From Cristatella mucedo (Eukaryota > Bryozoa > Phylactolaemata > Cristatellidae), in the NCBI GenBank assembly GCA_009760855.2, contig WPIO01000102.1, positions 124,001 to 188,000 of the forward strand: a stretch of DNA of 64,000 nt, read 5' to 3'. The position numbers and the translations under genes were made by a program. This document shows, in pieces, positions 18,847 to 28,922 of the stretch. Every line of letters begins with the position of its first letter. Within the stretch, counting starts at the first letter, position 1. A model generated the notes under the pieces. That model was not told the DNA's origin, did not search any database, and saw nothing but the letters and a program-made list of their open reading frames with translations.

Positions 18847-19764
18847 ATGAAAAAATTTTTCTCAACATTGTGCTCATTTATCGGTATAAGGAAAAAATCG
18901 AAAAAATCAACAGCGCCGCAAAACACACAACAAACATCTAGCGATATTTCTTTACATGCCAATGCCACATCTTCCAAAAATTTTCATGACTCGCATGAGA
19001 ATGGTGGGTGTGATGTTGTGTTGCGTTATGGTGGCGTGCGTGTTGGCGTCACATATAATCAAAACAGCGGTGACGGATGCCGTACTGCACAGCCTGTATG
19101 TAATTATTCTGATTATATGGAAGTTGGAGATGTCGATGGAGTATATAGAGCAGGAAATGCAATGCGCGCAAAATATAAAATATCAGACAGGTCTCAATTG
19201 CAATTTAATGATTCATGTTTGCAGGGTTTTAGTGCCGTTTTGCTAAGAACATCAAAAACAACAGAGGAAAGAGCGGCATTTTCTTCGGATTCAGAATACA
19301 CAACATCTGAACCAAGGCTCTTAAACCGAAATGGTAGAAAATTAGTTGGAAACTATGGGGGGAATATAACTTCAATATCATTTAGTAGAAAACGATCATC
19401 ACTGAATACTTCCTTGCCTCATTCGCACGAAAAACTAACTCATATTAACAAAAAACAATCATCAACCCCAAATGAATATTGCGATTTTAATGATATGCAG
19501 AATACAGGCACAGAAAGCACCTCACCGCTTGATGCAGTAAGTCAAGCTGGGTTAGAGTTTAGAGCGACGCAAAAAATAAGTACAATCCCCACTGAATCTC
19601 CTTATGAAGCGCGAGAAAACACTCAATCTTCCAAATTATTGTCATCTGTAATGCATGGGGAAGATAATGATTGTTACACCAAAAAACTTAAATCAGCATC
19701 TGTGAAGATGTTTTATGATAAGAAGAATATAGTCAAAGTGCCAATGACGGCAACGTTTGTATAG
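18847..19764 (+). CDS. Uncharacterised hydrophilic Ser/Thr/Asn-rich protein, effector candidate
   Basis: 305 residues from ATG 18847-18849 (MKKFFSTLCSFIG); an upstream in-frame alternative at 18814 is less likely. There is no recognisable domain. The N-terminus has a short hydrophobic patch followed directly by RKKSKKS, not a good signal peptide. A Gly/Val-rich core (DVVLRYGGVRVGVTYNQNSG) is followed by a long low-complexity region rich in Ser, Thr, Asn and charged residues, and the end is KVPMTATFV. Such composition is common in secreted effectors of intracellular bacteria, but that is inference only. It has its own near-perfect promoter. Confidence 0.65.
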   Translation: MKKFFSTLCSFIGIRKKSKKSTAPQNTQQTSSDISLHANATSSKNFHDSHENGGCDVVLRYGGVRVGVTYNQNSGDGCRTAQPVCNYSDYMEVGDVDGVYRAGNAMRAKYKISDRSQLQFNDSCLQGFSAVLLRTSKTTEERAAFSSDSEYTTSEPRLLNRNGRKLVGNYGGNITSISFSRKRSSLNTSLPHSHEKLTHINKKQSSTPNEYCDFNDMQNTGTESTSPLDAVSQAGLEFRATQKISTIPTESPYEARENTQSSKLLSSVMHGEDNDCYTKKLKSASVKMFYDKKNIVKVPMTATFV

Positions 19765-19866
19765 TTTAAATTATCTTTTTGCTTCAGCAGAAAAATCAGG
19801 TATTGTTAAGTTGGCACTTTTATTGTTGGTGGTTTTAATATTTTACTTTGCCGCCAAAGATAATTG

Positions 19867-21741
19867 CTAGCGATCAAAAAAATTCCACAAGCCAACGTAG
19901 TGTCCAGAAGGAATTTTCATCAGCTCTTGATGCGTTCCTCGTTCAACTATTTTTCCGGAGTCAAATACTAAAATTTCATCCATATCAACCAAGGTGTCAA
20001 GCCTGTGAGCTATAACAAGAACTGTTTTGCCGATCATAATTTGATTTAAACTTTTTCTAATTAGTTGCTCTGTTTTTTTGTCCAAAGCTGAAGTTGCTTC
20101 ATCTAAAATCAAAATTTTTGCATCCTTAATAAAAGCTCTTGCGATGGCAATCCTTTGTCGCTGTCCTCCGGACATTTTTGCACCTTTTTCCGCAACTAAA
20201 GTATGGTAACCATGAGTCATTTTCATTATAAAATCATGGGCATGGGATTTTTTTGCAGCATCAACCACCTCTTCAAAGGTTGCTTCTGGTTTGCCGTATC
20301 TGATATTATCCAGAATTGTTCTATCAAAAAGTGCACAATCTTGAGGTATTGTGGCGATATTTTTTCTTAGGCTATCTGGTGAGTATTTGGTTATGTTTTG
20401 ATCGTCTATTGTAATTTTTCCACTTTTTGGACGATATACTCCGGAAATAAGGTTGACAAAAGTAGTTTTTCCAGATCCAGAAAGGCCAACTAGGCCAACT
20501 TTTTTCTTTCCTTCAATTATCATGCTTTTATCTGTAAAAAGATCCTTTTCGCCATCTTGATGTCTGAAATATACGTTGTGAAAAGCAATTCTGCCGTCGG
20601 TAACATTCATATCGCCCTCGAAAATTGCTTCAGTTTTTATTTTGCTGGAAAAAATAAAATCTAAGTCGTTTTTACATCTTCCAAGATGTTCTAAAACTGT
20701 AATTAACTCTTCACTGGCAATCCAATTCATTCCCAATAGTGCTGTTAAGGCACTAAAACTATAAGCAAAATCAGCAACATTGATCATATGGTTTTTAAAA
20801 GCTACAATCTCGACTGCTGCAAAAATAAAACCCAATATAATAATGCCGTTTATGGTCATGGCTAGTCGCATTCTTTCCAGATAGGTTAAGGAAAGTTGAT
20901 AAACTCTGGCATTTCTGCGTCTTGCAATATCAAGTCTTAAATTTTCTCTGTGAGTTGAGGCAAAAGACTTTACCGTCATTATGTTGTAAATAACATCTAA
21001 AGTTTTACTTACTAGTGAGTGCCTGGCATTCATGCTTGAGGAAGTGACGCTCGCACTTTTTTTACCGTAATGAACAATTATCCAAACCTGAATAAAGACA
21101 TACAAAGTTACAACAACACCCAAATAAAAATTAATATAATAAAAACTACAAACGGAAAGCAAACTACCAACCACAGCTGGAACGCAGGTTTCCATTGCGC
21201 TGGAAAGGATATATAAAGAGCTATCCGCAAACTGAAAAATTCTTCCTACAATTCCGCCAGCGGCATTGTTAACGAAAAATTGGTAATCGTGACCGAAAAT
21301 TTTTGCTGTTAGCTGTTGGGTCATGTTGTAATCTAGTGCTGGCCGAATAACGTAAGAACGAATAAAATACATGGTTCTAAACATTAGATCTATTGTAATC
21401 CAAGCCATCATCGTGATCGCAATTGGCCAAAATAGATAAGTCATGATATCCGATCTATCTGGACTGATTTTTTCTAAGGCATTAACTGTATAGCGCAAAA
21501 TAAATGGCCAAACCATTTCTTCTATCGCCCAAGTAAGGCAGAGAATCTGAAAGAAAATAATTGATTTTTTATGTTGTTTGCAAAAAAAATAAATCAATGA
21601 AATGTTGCCATTTTTGGCAGCTGAAGACATTTTGGCAAAATGAATTCTATCATCAACGCTAACGTTTCTAAATAAATTAGAACCATCAAACCAAGGTATT
21701 TTTTTTAGAATACGACCCAAAAAGGAATCAGCAGCAATCAC
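19867..21741 (-). CDS. ABC exporter, fused membrane and ATPase domains
   Basis: A 624-residue half-transporter. The membrane domain has about six hydrophobic segments between residues 55 and 350. The nucleotide-binding domain shows Walker A GLSGSGKTTFVN, Q-loop IPQDCALFD, signature MSGGQRQRIAIARAF, Walker B ILILDEATSALD and the switch His in VIAHRLDTL. It looks like the MsbA/multidrug-type exporters that work as dimers in the inner membrane; the substrate is unknown. The frame starts with GTG (21739-21741); an ATG at residue 38 (MSSAAKNGN) is an alternative. sodB lies 37 bp upstream on the same strand. Confidence 0.9.
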   Translation of the reverse strand: MIAADSFLGRILKKIPWFDGSNLFRNVSVDDRIHFAKMSSAAKNGNISLIYFFCKQHKKSIIFFQILCLTWAIEEMVWPFILRYTVNALEKISPDRSDIMTYLFWPIAITMMAWITIDLMFRTMYFIRSYVIRPALDYNMTQQLTAKIFGHDYQFFVNNAAGGIVGRIFQFADSSLYILSSAMETCVPAVVGSLLSVCSFYYINFYLGVVVTLYVFIQVWIIVHYGKKSASVTSSSMNARHSLVSKTLDVIYNIMTVKSFASTHRENLRLDIARRRNARVYQLSLTYLERMRLAMTINGIIILGFIFAAVEIVAFKNHMINVADFAYSFSALTALLGMNWIASEELITVLEHLGRCKNDLDFIFSSKIKTEAIFEGDMNVTDGRIAFHNVYFRHQDGEKDLFTDKSMIIEGKKKVGLVGLSGSGKTTFVNLISGVYRPKSGKITIDDQNITKYSPDSLRKNIATIPQDCALFDRTILDNIRYGKPEATFEEVVDAAKKSHAHDFIMKMTHGYHTLVAEKGAKMSGGQRQRIAIARAFIKDAKILILDEATSALDKKTEQLIRKSLNQIMIGKTVLVIAHRLDTLVDMDEILVFDSGKIVERGTHQELMKIPSGHYVGLWNFFDR

Positions 21742-21778
21742 ATTAATAATTCATAAAATCCAAACTACGGCAAAATCA

Positions 21779-22450
21779 TTAGCCGTTAAACTTATATCCA
21801 ACCCCTGTTAGGTTTTTTTCTGCGAATTGCCAATTTACCAAGCTATTAAAGAAGACATCAATATAATCACCTCTTCTGTTTTGATGGTCTAGATAATAAG
21901 CATGTTCCCATACATCTATGGTAAAAATAGGTTTCAAACCATCGGTAATTGGATTTGCTGCGTTTGAAGTTTTGACGATCTTAAGTGTGCCATTTTTCTC
22001 CGTAACAAGCCAACACCAGCCAGATCCAAACTGGGAAAGACAGCTGGCCTTAAATTGATCTTTAAAATTATCAAAGGAGCCAAATTGAGAGACAATTGAT
22101 TCAAGTAATTTTCCATGAGGCAAACCTCCCCCATGAGGTTTCATGGATTCCCAATAAAAAGAATGGTTCCAAACCTGTGCCGCATTGTTAAAAATCGCGG
22201 ACATTTCAGAATTTTGACAAGACTTTATAATAACCTCCTCCAAGGAATGACCTGAAAGATCTAAAGAGATAATTTTATTAAGATTGTCCAAATATGATTG
22301 ATGATGTTTATTGTAGTGATATCCTATAGTTTCTTTAGAGATGGCGGGAGCAAGATCTTCGTTGCTATAAGGTAATTTGGGAAGAGAGAAGGCCATAACA
22401 AAAAAAGATAAACCAATAATAAGATAGCTGAGAGCAAAATGGCGAAACAT
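21779..22450 (-). CDS. sodB: Iron/manganese superoxide dismutase, possibly exported
   Basis: Converts superoxide to oxygen and hydrogen peroxide. Metal ligands are visible in IGYHYNKHHQSYL, QVWNHSFYWESM and IDVWEHAYYLDH; the overall pattern is of the FeSOD kind. From the ATG at 22448-22450 the protein is 223 residues and starts with a signal-like segment (FALSYLIIGLSFFVMAFS). The normal cytosolic start would be the Met at residue 19 (22396; MAFSLPKLPYS). Both starts lack a ribosome-binding site, so the choice is open; the longer form would be periplasmic or membrane-anchored. Confidence 0.93.
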   Translation of the reverse strand: MFRHFALSYLIIGLSFFVMAFSLPKLPYSNEDLAPAISKETIGYHYNKHHQSYLDNLNKIISLDLSGHSLEEVIIKSCQNSEMSAIFNNAAQVWNHSFYWESMKPHGGGLPHGKLLESIVSQFGSFDNFKDQFKASCLSQFGSGWCWLVTEKNGTLKIVKTSNAANPITDGLKPIFTIDVWEHAYYLDHQNRRGDYIDVFFNSLVNWQFAEKNLTGVGYKFNG

Positions 22451-22687
22451 ATTTAAAAAAATTGCCTATTGTGGCATCTTATTTAGTGTGTGTTTAGAAA
22501 AATCAAGTAAAAATTTAGATATATTTTTTAACAATAAACAACAGCATTGCCGCAATGATAAATAAAGATTTTTATGGATTGATGTCAACTTTTGGTTAAT
22601 TTAATTACAAATGGCCGTAAAAAATAAAATGATGTTGATTCTAAAAAAGTCATGCAAAAGAAGTTTCTGAATTTGTATTTTTGCCAT

Positions 22688-22693
22688 TATAAT
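22688..22693 (+). promoter_or_regulatory. Candidate -10 box placing mltG mRNA start at the ATG
   Basis: TATAAT at 22688-22693 ends 7 bases before the ATG at 22701. If used, the transcript would be leaderless or nearly so. No convincing -35 box was found 17-18 bases upstream. Confidence 0.35.
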
Positions 22694-22700
22694 TAAAAAA

Positions 22701-23825
22701 ATGACCAAGTTAATACTGATATTGTCGTTATTATGCGGAGGTTTTGTTTATGGCTTTATTTTCAGCAAAACCATAAACAAAGATGATCGTATTTTGATAC
22801 AAAACGGCACCGAATTTGCCTCCGTAGTAAAGAAATTACCCTCAGAAATTAAGGGAAAAAACAATTCTTTATATCAAGATTTCATTATTTTTTATAGTAA
22901 AGTTTGGATCAAGGTTTTGAGAAAAGGTAAATATTTTTCTGGAGAATACAGACTTCACGAAGGTGAAAATATCAACGACGTACTTCGAAAAATCACTAAT
23001 TCTCATAGAAAAGTCGAAGATTTAGTTTATCATGCGGTGACAATTCCGGAGGGAATGATGACAAGTGAGATTGGCGAACTTTTAAGAAATAAGAAATTTC
23101 TTATAGGATTGGTGCCACAATTTCCAGAAGGTAGCATTATGCCTAATACTTATCACGTGGAAAGTGATACCAAAAGAACAGAAATATTGCTACGAGCTAA
23201 CAAAAAAATGAGTGATTTTTTGGAACTAGAATGGCAAAATAGAGACCAAACCATTCCAATTAAAACCCCACAAGAAGCTTTGATTGTGGCTTCTATAATA
23301 GAGAAGGAATATAAAAAAGATGAGCATCTTGGAAAAATAGCGTCCGTAATTTACAATAGACTTAAAAAAAACATGAGATTGCAGATGGACTCCACTGTAA
23401 TTTATGCAGCAAAAAAATTAGGACTAGAAATGGATAAGTTTGAAGATATCGTAAAAATAGATTCACTGTTTAATACCTATAAAAACAAAGGCCTACCAGC
23501 AACTCCAATTTGCAATCCAGGAGAAAAAACAATTATGGCTGCCCTCCATCCAGAAAAAAATGATAATTTATTTTTTTTAATAGATAAAAATGCAGGCACG
23601 TATTTTTCCAATCATTACAGTCAGCACCTAGTTGCCGTAAGTCATTATAAAAAAACTAACAATATTGGCAAAAATGGTAAAATAAAAGTAACCAATTCTT
23701 CCTCCATTATTGGTAGAAAAAATTCTACCAATAATGTGAAAAATATTAAAAATAGCAAGAAAGATAAAGATATTTTCAACAAATCATCTATTATAAAAAA
23801 GCATACAGACGATTCAAATCAATAA
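22701..23825 (+). CDS. mltG: Endolytic murein transglycosylase MltG (YceG)
   Basis: Cleaves nascent peptidoglycan strands in the inner membrane. 374 residues: N-terminal membrane anchor (LILILSLLCGGFVYGFIFS), LysM-like region, then the catalytic domain with EALIVASIIEKEY holding the catalytic Glu, followed by IASVIYNRLKKNMRLQMDST and GLPATPICNPGEKTIMAALHP. The C-terminal 50 residues are an extra Asn/Lys/Ser-rich tail. Its presence argues that the organism still makes and trims peptidoglycan. It stands alone on the plus strand. Confidence 0.94.
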   Translation: MTKLILILSLLCGGFVYGFIFSKTINKDDRILIQNGTEFASVVKKLPSEIKGKNNSLYQDFIIFYSKVWIKVLRKGKYFSGEYRLHEGENINDVLRKITNSHRKVEDLVYHAVTIPEGMMTSEIGELLRNKKFLIGLVPQFPEGSIMPNTYHVESDTKRTEILLRANKKMSDFLELEWQNRDQTIPIKTPQEALIVASIIEKEYKKDEHLGKIASVIYNRLKKNMRLQMDSTVIYAAKKLGLEMDKFEDIVKIDSLFNTYKNKGLPATPICNPGEKTIMAALHPEKNDNLFFLIDKNAGTYFSNHYSQHLVAVSHYKKTNNIGKNGKIKVTNSSSIIGRKNSTNNVKNIKNSKKDKDIFNKSSIIKKHTDDSNQ

Positions 23826-24080
23826 TTCCAAAATGGTTTTTGATGTAAAATGAATATATTCTAACTCTCTTTATGATTATAATTTTTTAACAAACATCTC
23901 ATTGGACTGTGGAGCACAAAAAATAATCATCCATTGAGCCAAAAGGTTGAAAAACCACTCAATGCAAAATTTAATAATTCTTTATTTTTTTGCCTCTCAA
24001 ACAATCCAATATCTTAATTTTTTTATTACATTTAAAGAATTACAATTGCAAAATACAGAAATATTTGCGGCTGGAAAAAG

Positions 24081-26033
24081 CTATTTGCTTGAACCATCAG
24101 CCAAAACCGAGCCTATTATTGATCTACCCCTGCCCACATCTTTATTGATAATTCTTTCAATTGGCTTGCCATTTTTAATCAAATCTACAATTTCAGATCC
24201 AGTTATTGTTTCAAACTCCAGCAAGGCTTTGGCTATTTTGTGTAGATCGTCAATGCACTCTTCCAATATTTTTCTGGCTGTTTTATAGCCAGTATCTATT
24301 ATTTGCTTTACTTCTTGATCTATTAGCTTTGCAGTATCTTCTGAGCAATGATAAGCCTGTTTCTTACCTCCATTTAAATAAAGATCTTTTGATTCTTCTG
24401 CGTAGTTAACGTGTCCAATTAATTCACTCAGACCCCACTCGGTGACCATAGATCTTGCCATATTGGTTACCATTTTTATGTCAGAAGAGGCTCCAGAAGT
24501 AACTTTATCATGACCAAAGATAATTTCTTCAGCAACTCTTCCAGCCATTGCCACAGCTATATCTTCGTGCATTTTTTGACGAGTTGTGGAAAATCTATCA
24601 CCATCTGGCAATCGCACTACCATCCCAAGAGCCCTGCCCCTAGGAATGATTGTTGCCTTATGTATCGGGTCGGAGTTTGGCATGTTTATCGCAACTAATG
24701 CATGACCACCCTCGTGATAGGCGGTTAGCTCCCTTTCTTCTTGCTTCATTAACATCTTGCGTGCACTGCCCATTATGATCTTATCTTTTGCTTCTTCAAA
24801 TTCATCCGAAGTAACGATATTTTTCTTTCTTCTTGCGGCTAAAAGTGCAGCTTCATTAACCAAATTTGCCAATTCTGCACCAGAAAAACCAGGAGCACCT
24901 TTAGCTATTATTCTTGCATCTATTGATGGCATCATCTTTATTTTTTTCATGTGAACCCTTAGAATCGCACTTCTTCCTTCTAGGTCTGGCAATGGTACAA
25001 CTACTTGACGGTCAAATCTGCCCGGTCTTAATAAAGCTGGATCCAAAACATCTGGTCTGTTGGTTGCCGCAATTAACACTATACCATTATTTTCTTCAAA
25101 TCCATCCATCTCTACCAATAATTGATTTAGAGTTTGCTCGCGCTCGTCATTGCCTCCGCCCATTCCAACTCCTCTATGTCTGCCTACGGCATCTATTTCA
25201 TCTATAAAGATTATACAAGGAGAGTTTCTTTTGGCTTGGGCAAACATATCTCTAACTCTACTTGCACCAACTCCAACAAACATCTCAACAAAATCCGAAC
25301 CAGAAATAAAGAAGAAAGGTACATTGGCTTCCGCTGCAATTGCCTTTGCTAATAGAGTCTTACCCGTTCCTGGAGAGCCAACCAACAAACATCCTTTTGG
25401 AATAACTCCTCCTATATTTTGATATTTTTGAGGATCTTTAAGGAAGTCCACAATTTCCATTAAATCTTCCTTTGCCTCGTCTATTCCTGCAACATCGTTG
25501 AATGTAACCTTTATATCTTTTGGAGAAATCATTTTGGCCTTGTTTTTACCAAAGGCAAATGGCCCACCGCCAAAAAAACCTCCACCGCCATTATTTTGAT
25601 TTTTCCCTCCACCGCCGAAGCCTTTAAAGGCACCAAACATCAGCCAGATCATAAAGATTATTGGCAACCAAGAAAGAATGCTACCTAAGATGGAAAAAAA
25701 ACGCCCCATTTCTCCTCTCTCCCTTGCTGGATCTATGAAGTCCACTACTACCCCTTTTTTTAGAAATTCATCTATTAATTTTGGAGAGTAGTAAACAGGA
25801 TAAGAAGCCTTAAATTTGTTTCCAGACTTATCAACCCCCCTAACATATTCTGAGGTCATTTCTACTGAGGCTATTTTATCTGCGTTATTCATGGCAACAA
25901 GCTCGGATATTACTACCTGACGTGCTCCATTTTTTACAGGAGATACGCCACGATACATGGCATAAAAAGACAGAATCAAAACAAGATAAACTGCTACAAA
26001 TTTTATCTTTCCTTCACCAAATATACCCTTCAT
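24081..26033 (-). CDS. ftsH: ATP-dependent membrane zinc protease FtsH
   Basis: Inner-membrane quality-control protease that also degrades RpoH in many bacteria. 650 residues: two transmembrane segments (near residues 10-27 and 112-132), a Gly/Asn-rich linker, the AAA domain with Walker [13 protein letters not shown], Walker [13 protein letters not shown], the second region of homology [20 protein letters not shown], and zinc ligands in [12 protein letters not shown]. Length and order are normal. A small unknown gene lies 36 bp upstream on the same strand. Confidence 0.98.
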   Translation of the reverse strand: MKGIFGEGKIKFVAVYLVLILSFYAMYRGVSPVKNGARQVVISELVAMNNADKIASVEMTSEYVRGVDKSGNKFKASYPVYYSPKLIDEFLKKGVVVDFIDPARERGEMGRFFSILGSILSWLPIIFMIWLMFGAFKGFGGGGKNQNNGGGGFFGGGPFAFGKNKAKMISPKDIKVTFNDVAGIDEAKEDLMEIVDFLKDPQKYQNIGGVIPKGCLLVGSPGTGKTLLAKAIAAEANVPFFFISGSDFVEMFVGVGASRVRDMFAQAKRNSPCIIFIDEIDAVGRHRGVGMGGGNDEREQTLNQLLVEMDGFEENNGIVLIAATNRPDVLDPALLRPGRFDRQVVVPLPDLEGRSAILRVHMKKIKMMPSIDARIIAKGAPGFSGAELANLVNEAALLAARRKKNIVTSDEFEEAKDKIIMGSARKMLMKQEERELTAYHEGGHALVAINMPNSDPIHKATIIPRGRALGMVVRLPDGDRFSTTRQKMHEDIAVAMAGRVAEEIIFGHDKVTSGASSDIKMVTNMARSMVTEWGLSELIGHVNYAEESKDLYLNGGKKQAYHCSEDTAKLIDQEVKQIIDTGYKTARKILEECIDDLHKIAKALLEFETITGSEIVDLIKNGKPIERIINKDVGRGRSIIGSVLADGSSK

Positions 26034-26069
26034 TAGAACAGCAAATAAAAACAGCCAAGCGGCAATGAA

Positions 26070-26321
26070 CTAAATATAAGTTTTCAACTTTTCACGAGCC
26101 GCCCTTACATCCTCCCATGTAATTAAACGTCCATCTTCTTTAATAAAAAGATCCGGCTTCATTGCGGCGGCATCTTCTTTGTATGCTACATAGTAGACAA
26201 TTTTTGTCTTGTCGTTTACTATAATATGAGCCCTAATTTTTACAACTTGCTTACCTTTCCAAGTTGCATATACCGCCTCTTTCCGTTGCGAGGGGGAATT
26301 TTTTGAAGCTGTTTTAGCCAT
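26070..26321 (-). CDS. Small uncharacterised basic protein upstream of ftsH
   Basis: 83 residues from ATG 26319-26321 (MAKTASKNSPSQR). It is lysine-rich with a compact predicted alpha/beta body (KGKQVVKIRAHIIVNDKTK, then YYVAYKEDAAAMKPDLFIK). It has no membrane segment or signal peptide and I do not recognise the family. It is 36 bp upstream of ftsH on the same strand and probably co-transcribed with it. Its regular residue composition and coding-like codons support a real gene. Confidence 0.65.
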   Translation of the reverse strand: MAKTASKNSPSQRKEAVYATWKGKQVVKIRAHIIVNDKTKIVYYVAYKEDAAAMKPDLFIKEDGRLITWEDVRAAREKLKTYI

Positions 26322-26615
26322 AAAAAAACAATAAAAAAACAAATATTTTTGAAACTTTGAACCACTCGCAATAATTTGATAAGATAAAAGTCAAGTACAA
26401 TCATTATTGCTAAAAATTATTAATTATGTTTTTGCCAATTTATATTTTTTGTCGATTTACATGTTGTTGCTTTGTGGGCAATGCGTGCATAGCAAAAATA
26501 ATAACAATCATAAACGGCATTTTATATGTTCTGTTGTAATTTTTTAAATAAAAAACTTGAATTTTAATAATCAGGATCGATGAAAGTTTTATGGATTATA
26601 AAGCATATCAATATT

Positions 26616-27026
26616 ATGAAGCATTTAGCACATTATCTTTTGTTCCTATTGGTGTTTTTATGGTGTTCCGGATTCTATAAAAATAATATTGGCTATAGAT
26701 TTGATGAAAAATCTTTGGAACGAATTGAAGAGGGAAAAACAACAAAGGATGAGTTAATAACAATTTTAGGTACTCCGACTTTTTCTCTAGAGCCGCACAA
26801 TAGAACACTTTTTTATGCCGGTCAGGTTGGATGGTCAATATTATTTATAAATAATTTACCAATTTCTCAAAGAATAGTTGCCTATCATTTAAATGAAGCA
26901 GATGTGGTTGATTTTAAGAAGGAATATAATTTGAGTTCTTTGGATAGCGGAAATATGCAAAAAATAGTAACAGATTTGCCAAAGCCAAACAAACTTTGGG
27001 CTCTACCAGTTTATAAGCTAATATAA
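26616..27026 (+). CDS. bamE: Outer-membrane assembly lipoprotein BamE (SmpA/OmlA)
   Basis: Accessory lipoprotein of the BAM complex that inserts beta-barrel proteins. I start at ATG 26616 (MKHLAHYLLFLL), giving 136 residues; an upstream ATG at 26580 is also possible. A hydrophobic signal leads to LWCSG with a candidate lipidated cysteine. The family core is visible: RIEEGKTTKDELITILGTPT, then FYAGQVGWSILFINN and VVAYHLNE-like IVAYHLNEADVV. It is followed by qor with a 1-bp gap. Confidence 0.85.
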   Translation: MKHLAHYLLFLLVFLWCSGFYKNNIGYRFDEKSLERIEEGKTTKDELITILGTPTFSLEPHNRTLFYAGQVGWSILFINNLPISQRIVAYHLNEADVVDFKKEYNLSSLDSGNMQKIVTDLPKPNKLWALPVYKLI

Positions 27027-27027
27027 G

Positions 27028-28020
27028 ATGGAGTGTTTGGCGATAAACATAAACGATTCTAGTAGAAATATAACCTATCTGAAATCGGTTGATGTACCAA
27101 AATATATGCTTAAAACAGATGCTTACGTGAGACATACTGCCATTGGTTTTTCGCAGGATGACTTGCTTACTATTAGCAACAAATACACCGCATCATACGA
27201 TGCTCAATTAAGGCAAAATGGCGGTATAATTGGTCTTTGCGGTGCATGCGTGGTGGAAAAAGTTGGCAGCGGAGTGCGAAATTTAGAAACTGGACAAAGA
27301 ATGGCTTATGGCTTTGGTTCAATTGGATCTTGCTCAACCTATAGAAGAATAGAGTCTCATTATTTAACTCCAATTCCAGATGATATAAATGATCTTCAGG
27401 TTGCGGCGTGCTTTAGATCTGCTCTTTGGGCTCATAATTTGCTTTTTAGAGTTGTTGCGATACGAGAAAAATACTCGATAATGGTTCACAATCCTTTGGG
27501 TTCGATAGAATCAATTCTTTGCAATTGGGCTTCTAGTTTGGGTATTACGGTCATTGCTGTTGTAAAATCTGAAGATGAGTTTGCGGCTGCACAAATAATA
27601 GATTGTAAGTTGATGGTACTTTGGAATGATCCATCTGCGGAAGAAAAAATAAAAGAAATCACAAATGGCATAGGAGTTAATGTTGTTTATAACTCTATTG
27701 GGCAATCTGGTCATGATTTTTCATTAAAATATATTAAATATTTTGGAGCCTATGTTTGTTATGGCTCGGGCGTCTCTGCAATGAACATAAAAATAGAAGA
27801 CATATATCTAAAATCTATTTTTTTCACAATACCAACCCTAGAACAATATAAAAGCAACTCCGTGGAATTAAATCATTCTGGTGCTGCGGTGTTTAGGGCT
27901 ATGAAAAAGGGGATAATTGCAACAAATCTGCAAACATTGCCTATGTCGCAAATTCCATCTGCCGCTAAGTCTGTGAACGGCGTTGTCAATCCTATAGTGA
28001 TAGTGCCACAATTAAGATGA
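27028..28020 (+). CDS. Zinc-independent quinone oxidoreductase-like protein (MDR family)
   Basis: 330 residues of the medium-chain dehydrogenase/reductase fold, related to NADPH:quinone reductase (Qor). It shows VRHTAIGFSQDDL (family VR-xAxGxNxxD), LCGACVVEKVGSGVRNLETG and TNGIGVNVVYNSIGQSGHDFSL. The usual glycine-rich NADP loop (AGGVG) is degraded to HNPLGSIES, so cofactor binding may be weakened. It lies between bamE (1 bp) and prmC (4-bp overlap), so the three form one operon. Confidence 0.8.
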   Translation: MECLAININDSSRNITYLKSVDVPKYMLKTDAYVRHTAIGFSQDDLLTISNKYTASYDAQLRQNGGIIGLCGACVVEKVGSGVRNLETGQRMAYGFGSIGSCSTYRRIESHYLTPIPDDINDLQVAACFRSALWAHNLLFRVVAIREKYSIMVHNPLGSIESILCNWASSLGITVIAVVKSEDEFAAAQIIDCKLMVLWNDPSAEEKIKEITNGIGVNVVYNSIGQSGHDFSLKYIKYFGAYVCYGSGVSAMNIKIEDIYLKSIFFTIPTLEQYKSNSVELNHSGAAVFRAMKKGIIATNLQTLPMSQIPSAAKSVNGVVNPIVIVPQLR

Positions 28021-28922
28021 ACCCAGCTTGCACCTATAGGGAAATTATTCAAGAAATCTCAGCACAAATTTCACTCTGTTCTGATGTTGTAGATGTTGGA
28101 CTTGAAAGTAGATTGATTTTATGTCGAGCTTTAAATCATACAGAATTAAAGTTAATGGAGCAAATAAACAATCGATTAAATCAACTGATGGATTTAGATG
28201 ATTCATTGGAAATAATAAAATTTATAGACGATGCGATACAAAAAAGACTCCATGGACAACCACTAGCATACATATTGGGAAGTAAGAATTTTTTTGGCAG
28301 AGATTTTATAGTCAATCAAGATGTTTTAATTCCAAGATTTGATTCTGAAATAATTATATCGGAGGCTATAAAACTTTGCGTTAATATTGACGAAGTTTCA
28401 ATTATAGATATATGCTCTGGCTCGGGATGTTTGGGTTTAAGTTTGACGGCTGAATTAATTGCAATTAATAAAAATCCGCAATTAACATTGGTAGATATTA
28501 GCTTAAGGGCAATGGATGTTGCAATAAAAAATTCAGAGTTACTAAACTTAACTCCCCATATAAAGAATAAAATATTAGCCGACATTAGAATCGAATGGGC
28601 AAAAATTAAAGGAAATTATAACATAGTTATTTCCAATCCTCCATATTTAAAATCTTCCGAAATACCTGGACTGCAAAAAACTGTTCAGAATGAGCCAATG
28701 ATTGCACTGGATGGTGGCGAGGATGGTATGATTTTTTATCATCACTTGGCCAACAAAGTGCCGGCAATTATCAATGAAAAATCATTTGTTTTATTCGAAA
28801 TAGATTGCAGATATATCTTAAATGTTATTGAAATAATAGAATCCAGTAATTTAAAAATAGTTAAAATTATCCAAGATGTTGCGGGAAGAGATAGGGCTTT
28901 AGTATTGCAGTTGAAAAGTTAA
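28017..28922 (+). CDS. prmC: Release factor N5-glutamine methyltransferase
   Basis: Methylates the GGQ glutamine of RF1 and RF2. 301 residues with the N-terminal helical domain, then LGSKNFFGRDFIVNQDVLIP (family PRPETE region seen as IPRFDSE), SAM motif I IIDICSGSGCLGLSL and the catalytic motif VISNPPYLKSSEI. The start ATG overlaps the qor stop in an ATGA, showing TGA is used as a stop in this genome. The expected rpf partner gene is not adjacent. Confidence 0.93.
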   Translation: MNPACTYREIIQEISAQISLCSDVVDVGLESRLILCRALNHTELKLMEQINNRLNQLMDLDDSLEIIKFIDDAIQKRLHGQPLAYILGSKNFFGRDFIVNQDVLIPRFDSEIIISEAIKLCVNIDEVSIIDICSGSGCLGLSLTAELIAINKNPQLTLVDISLRAMDVAIKNSELLNLTPHIKNKILADIRIEWAKIKGNYNIVISNPPYLKSSEIPGLQKTVQNEPMIALDGGEDGMIFYHHLANKVPAIINEKSFVLFEIDCRYILNVIEIIESSNLKIVKIIQDVAGRDRALVLQLKS

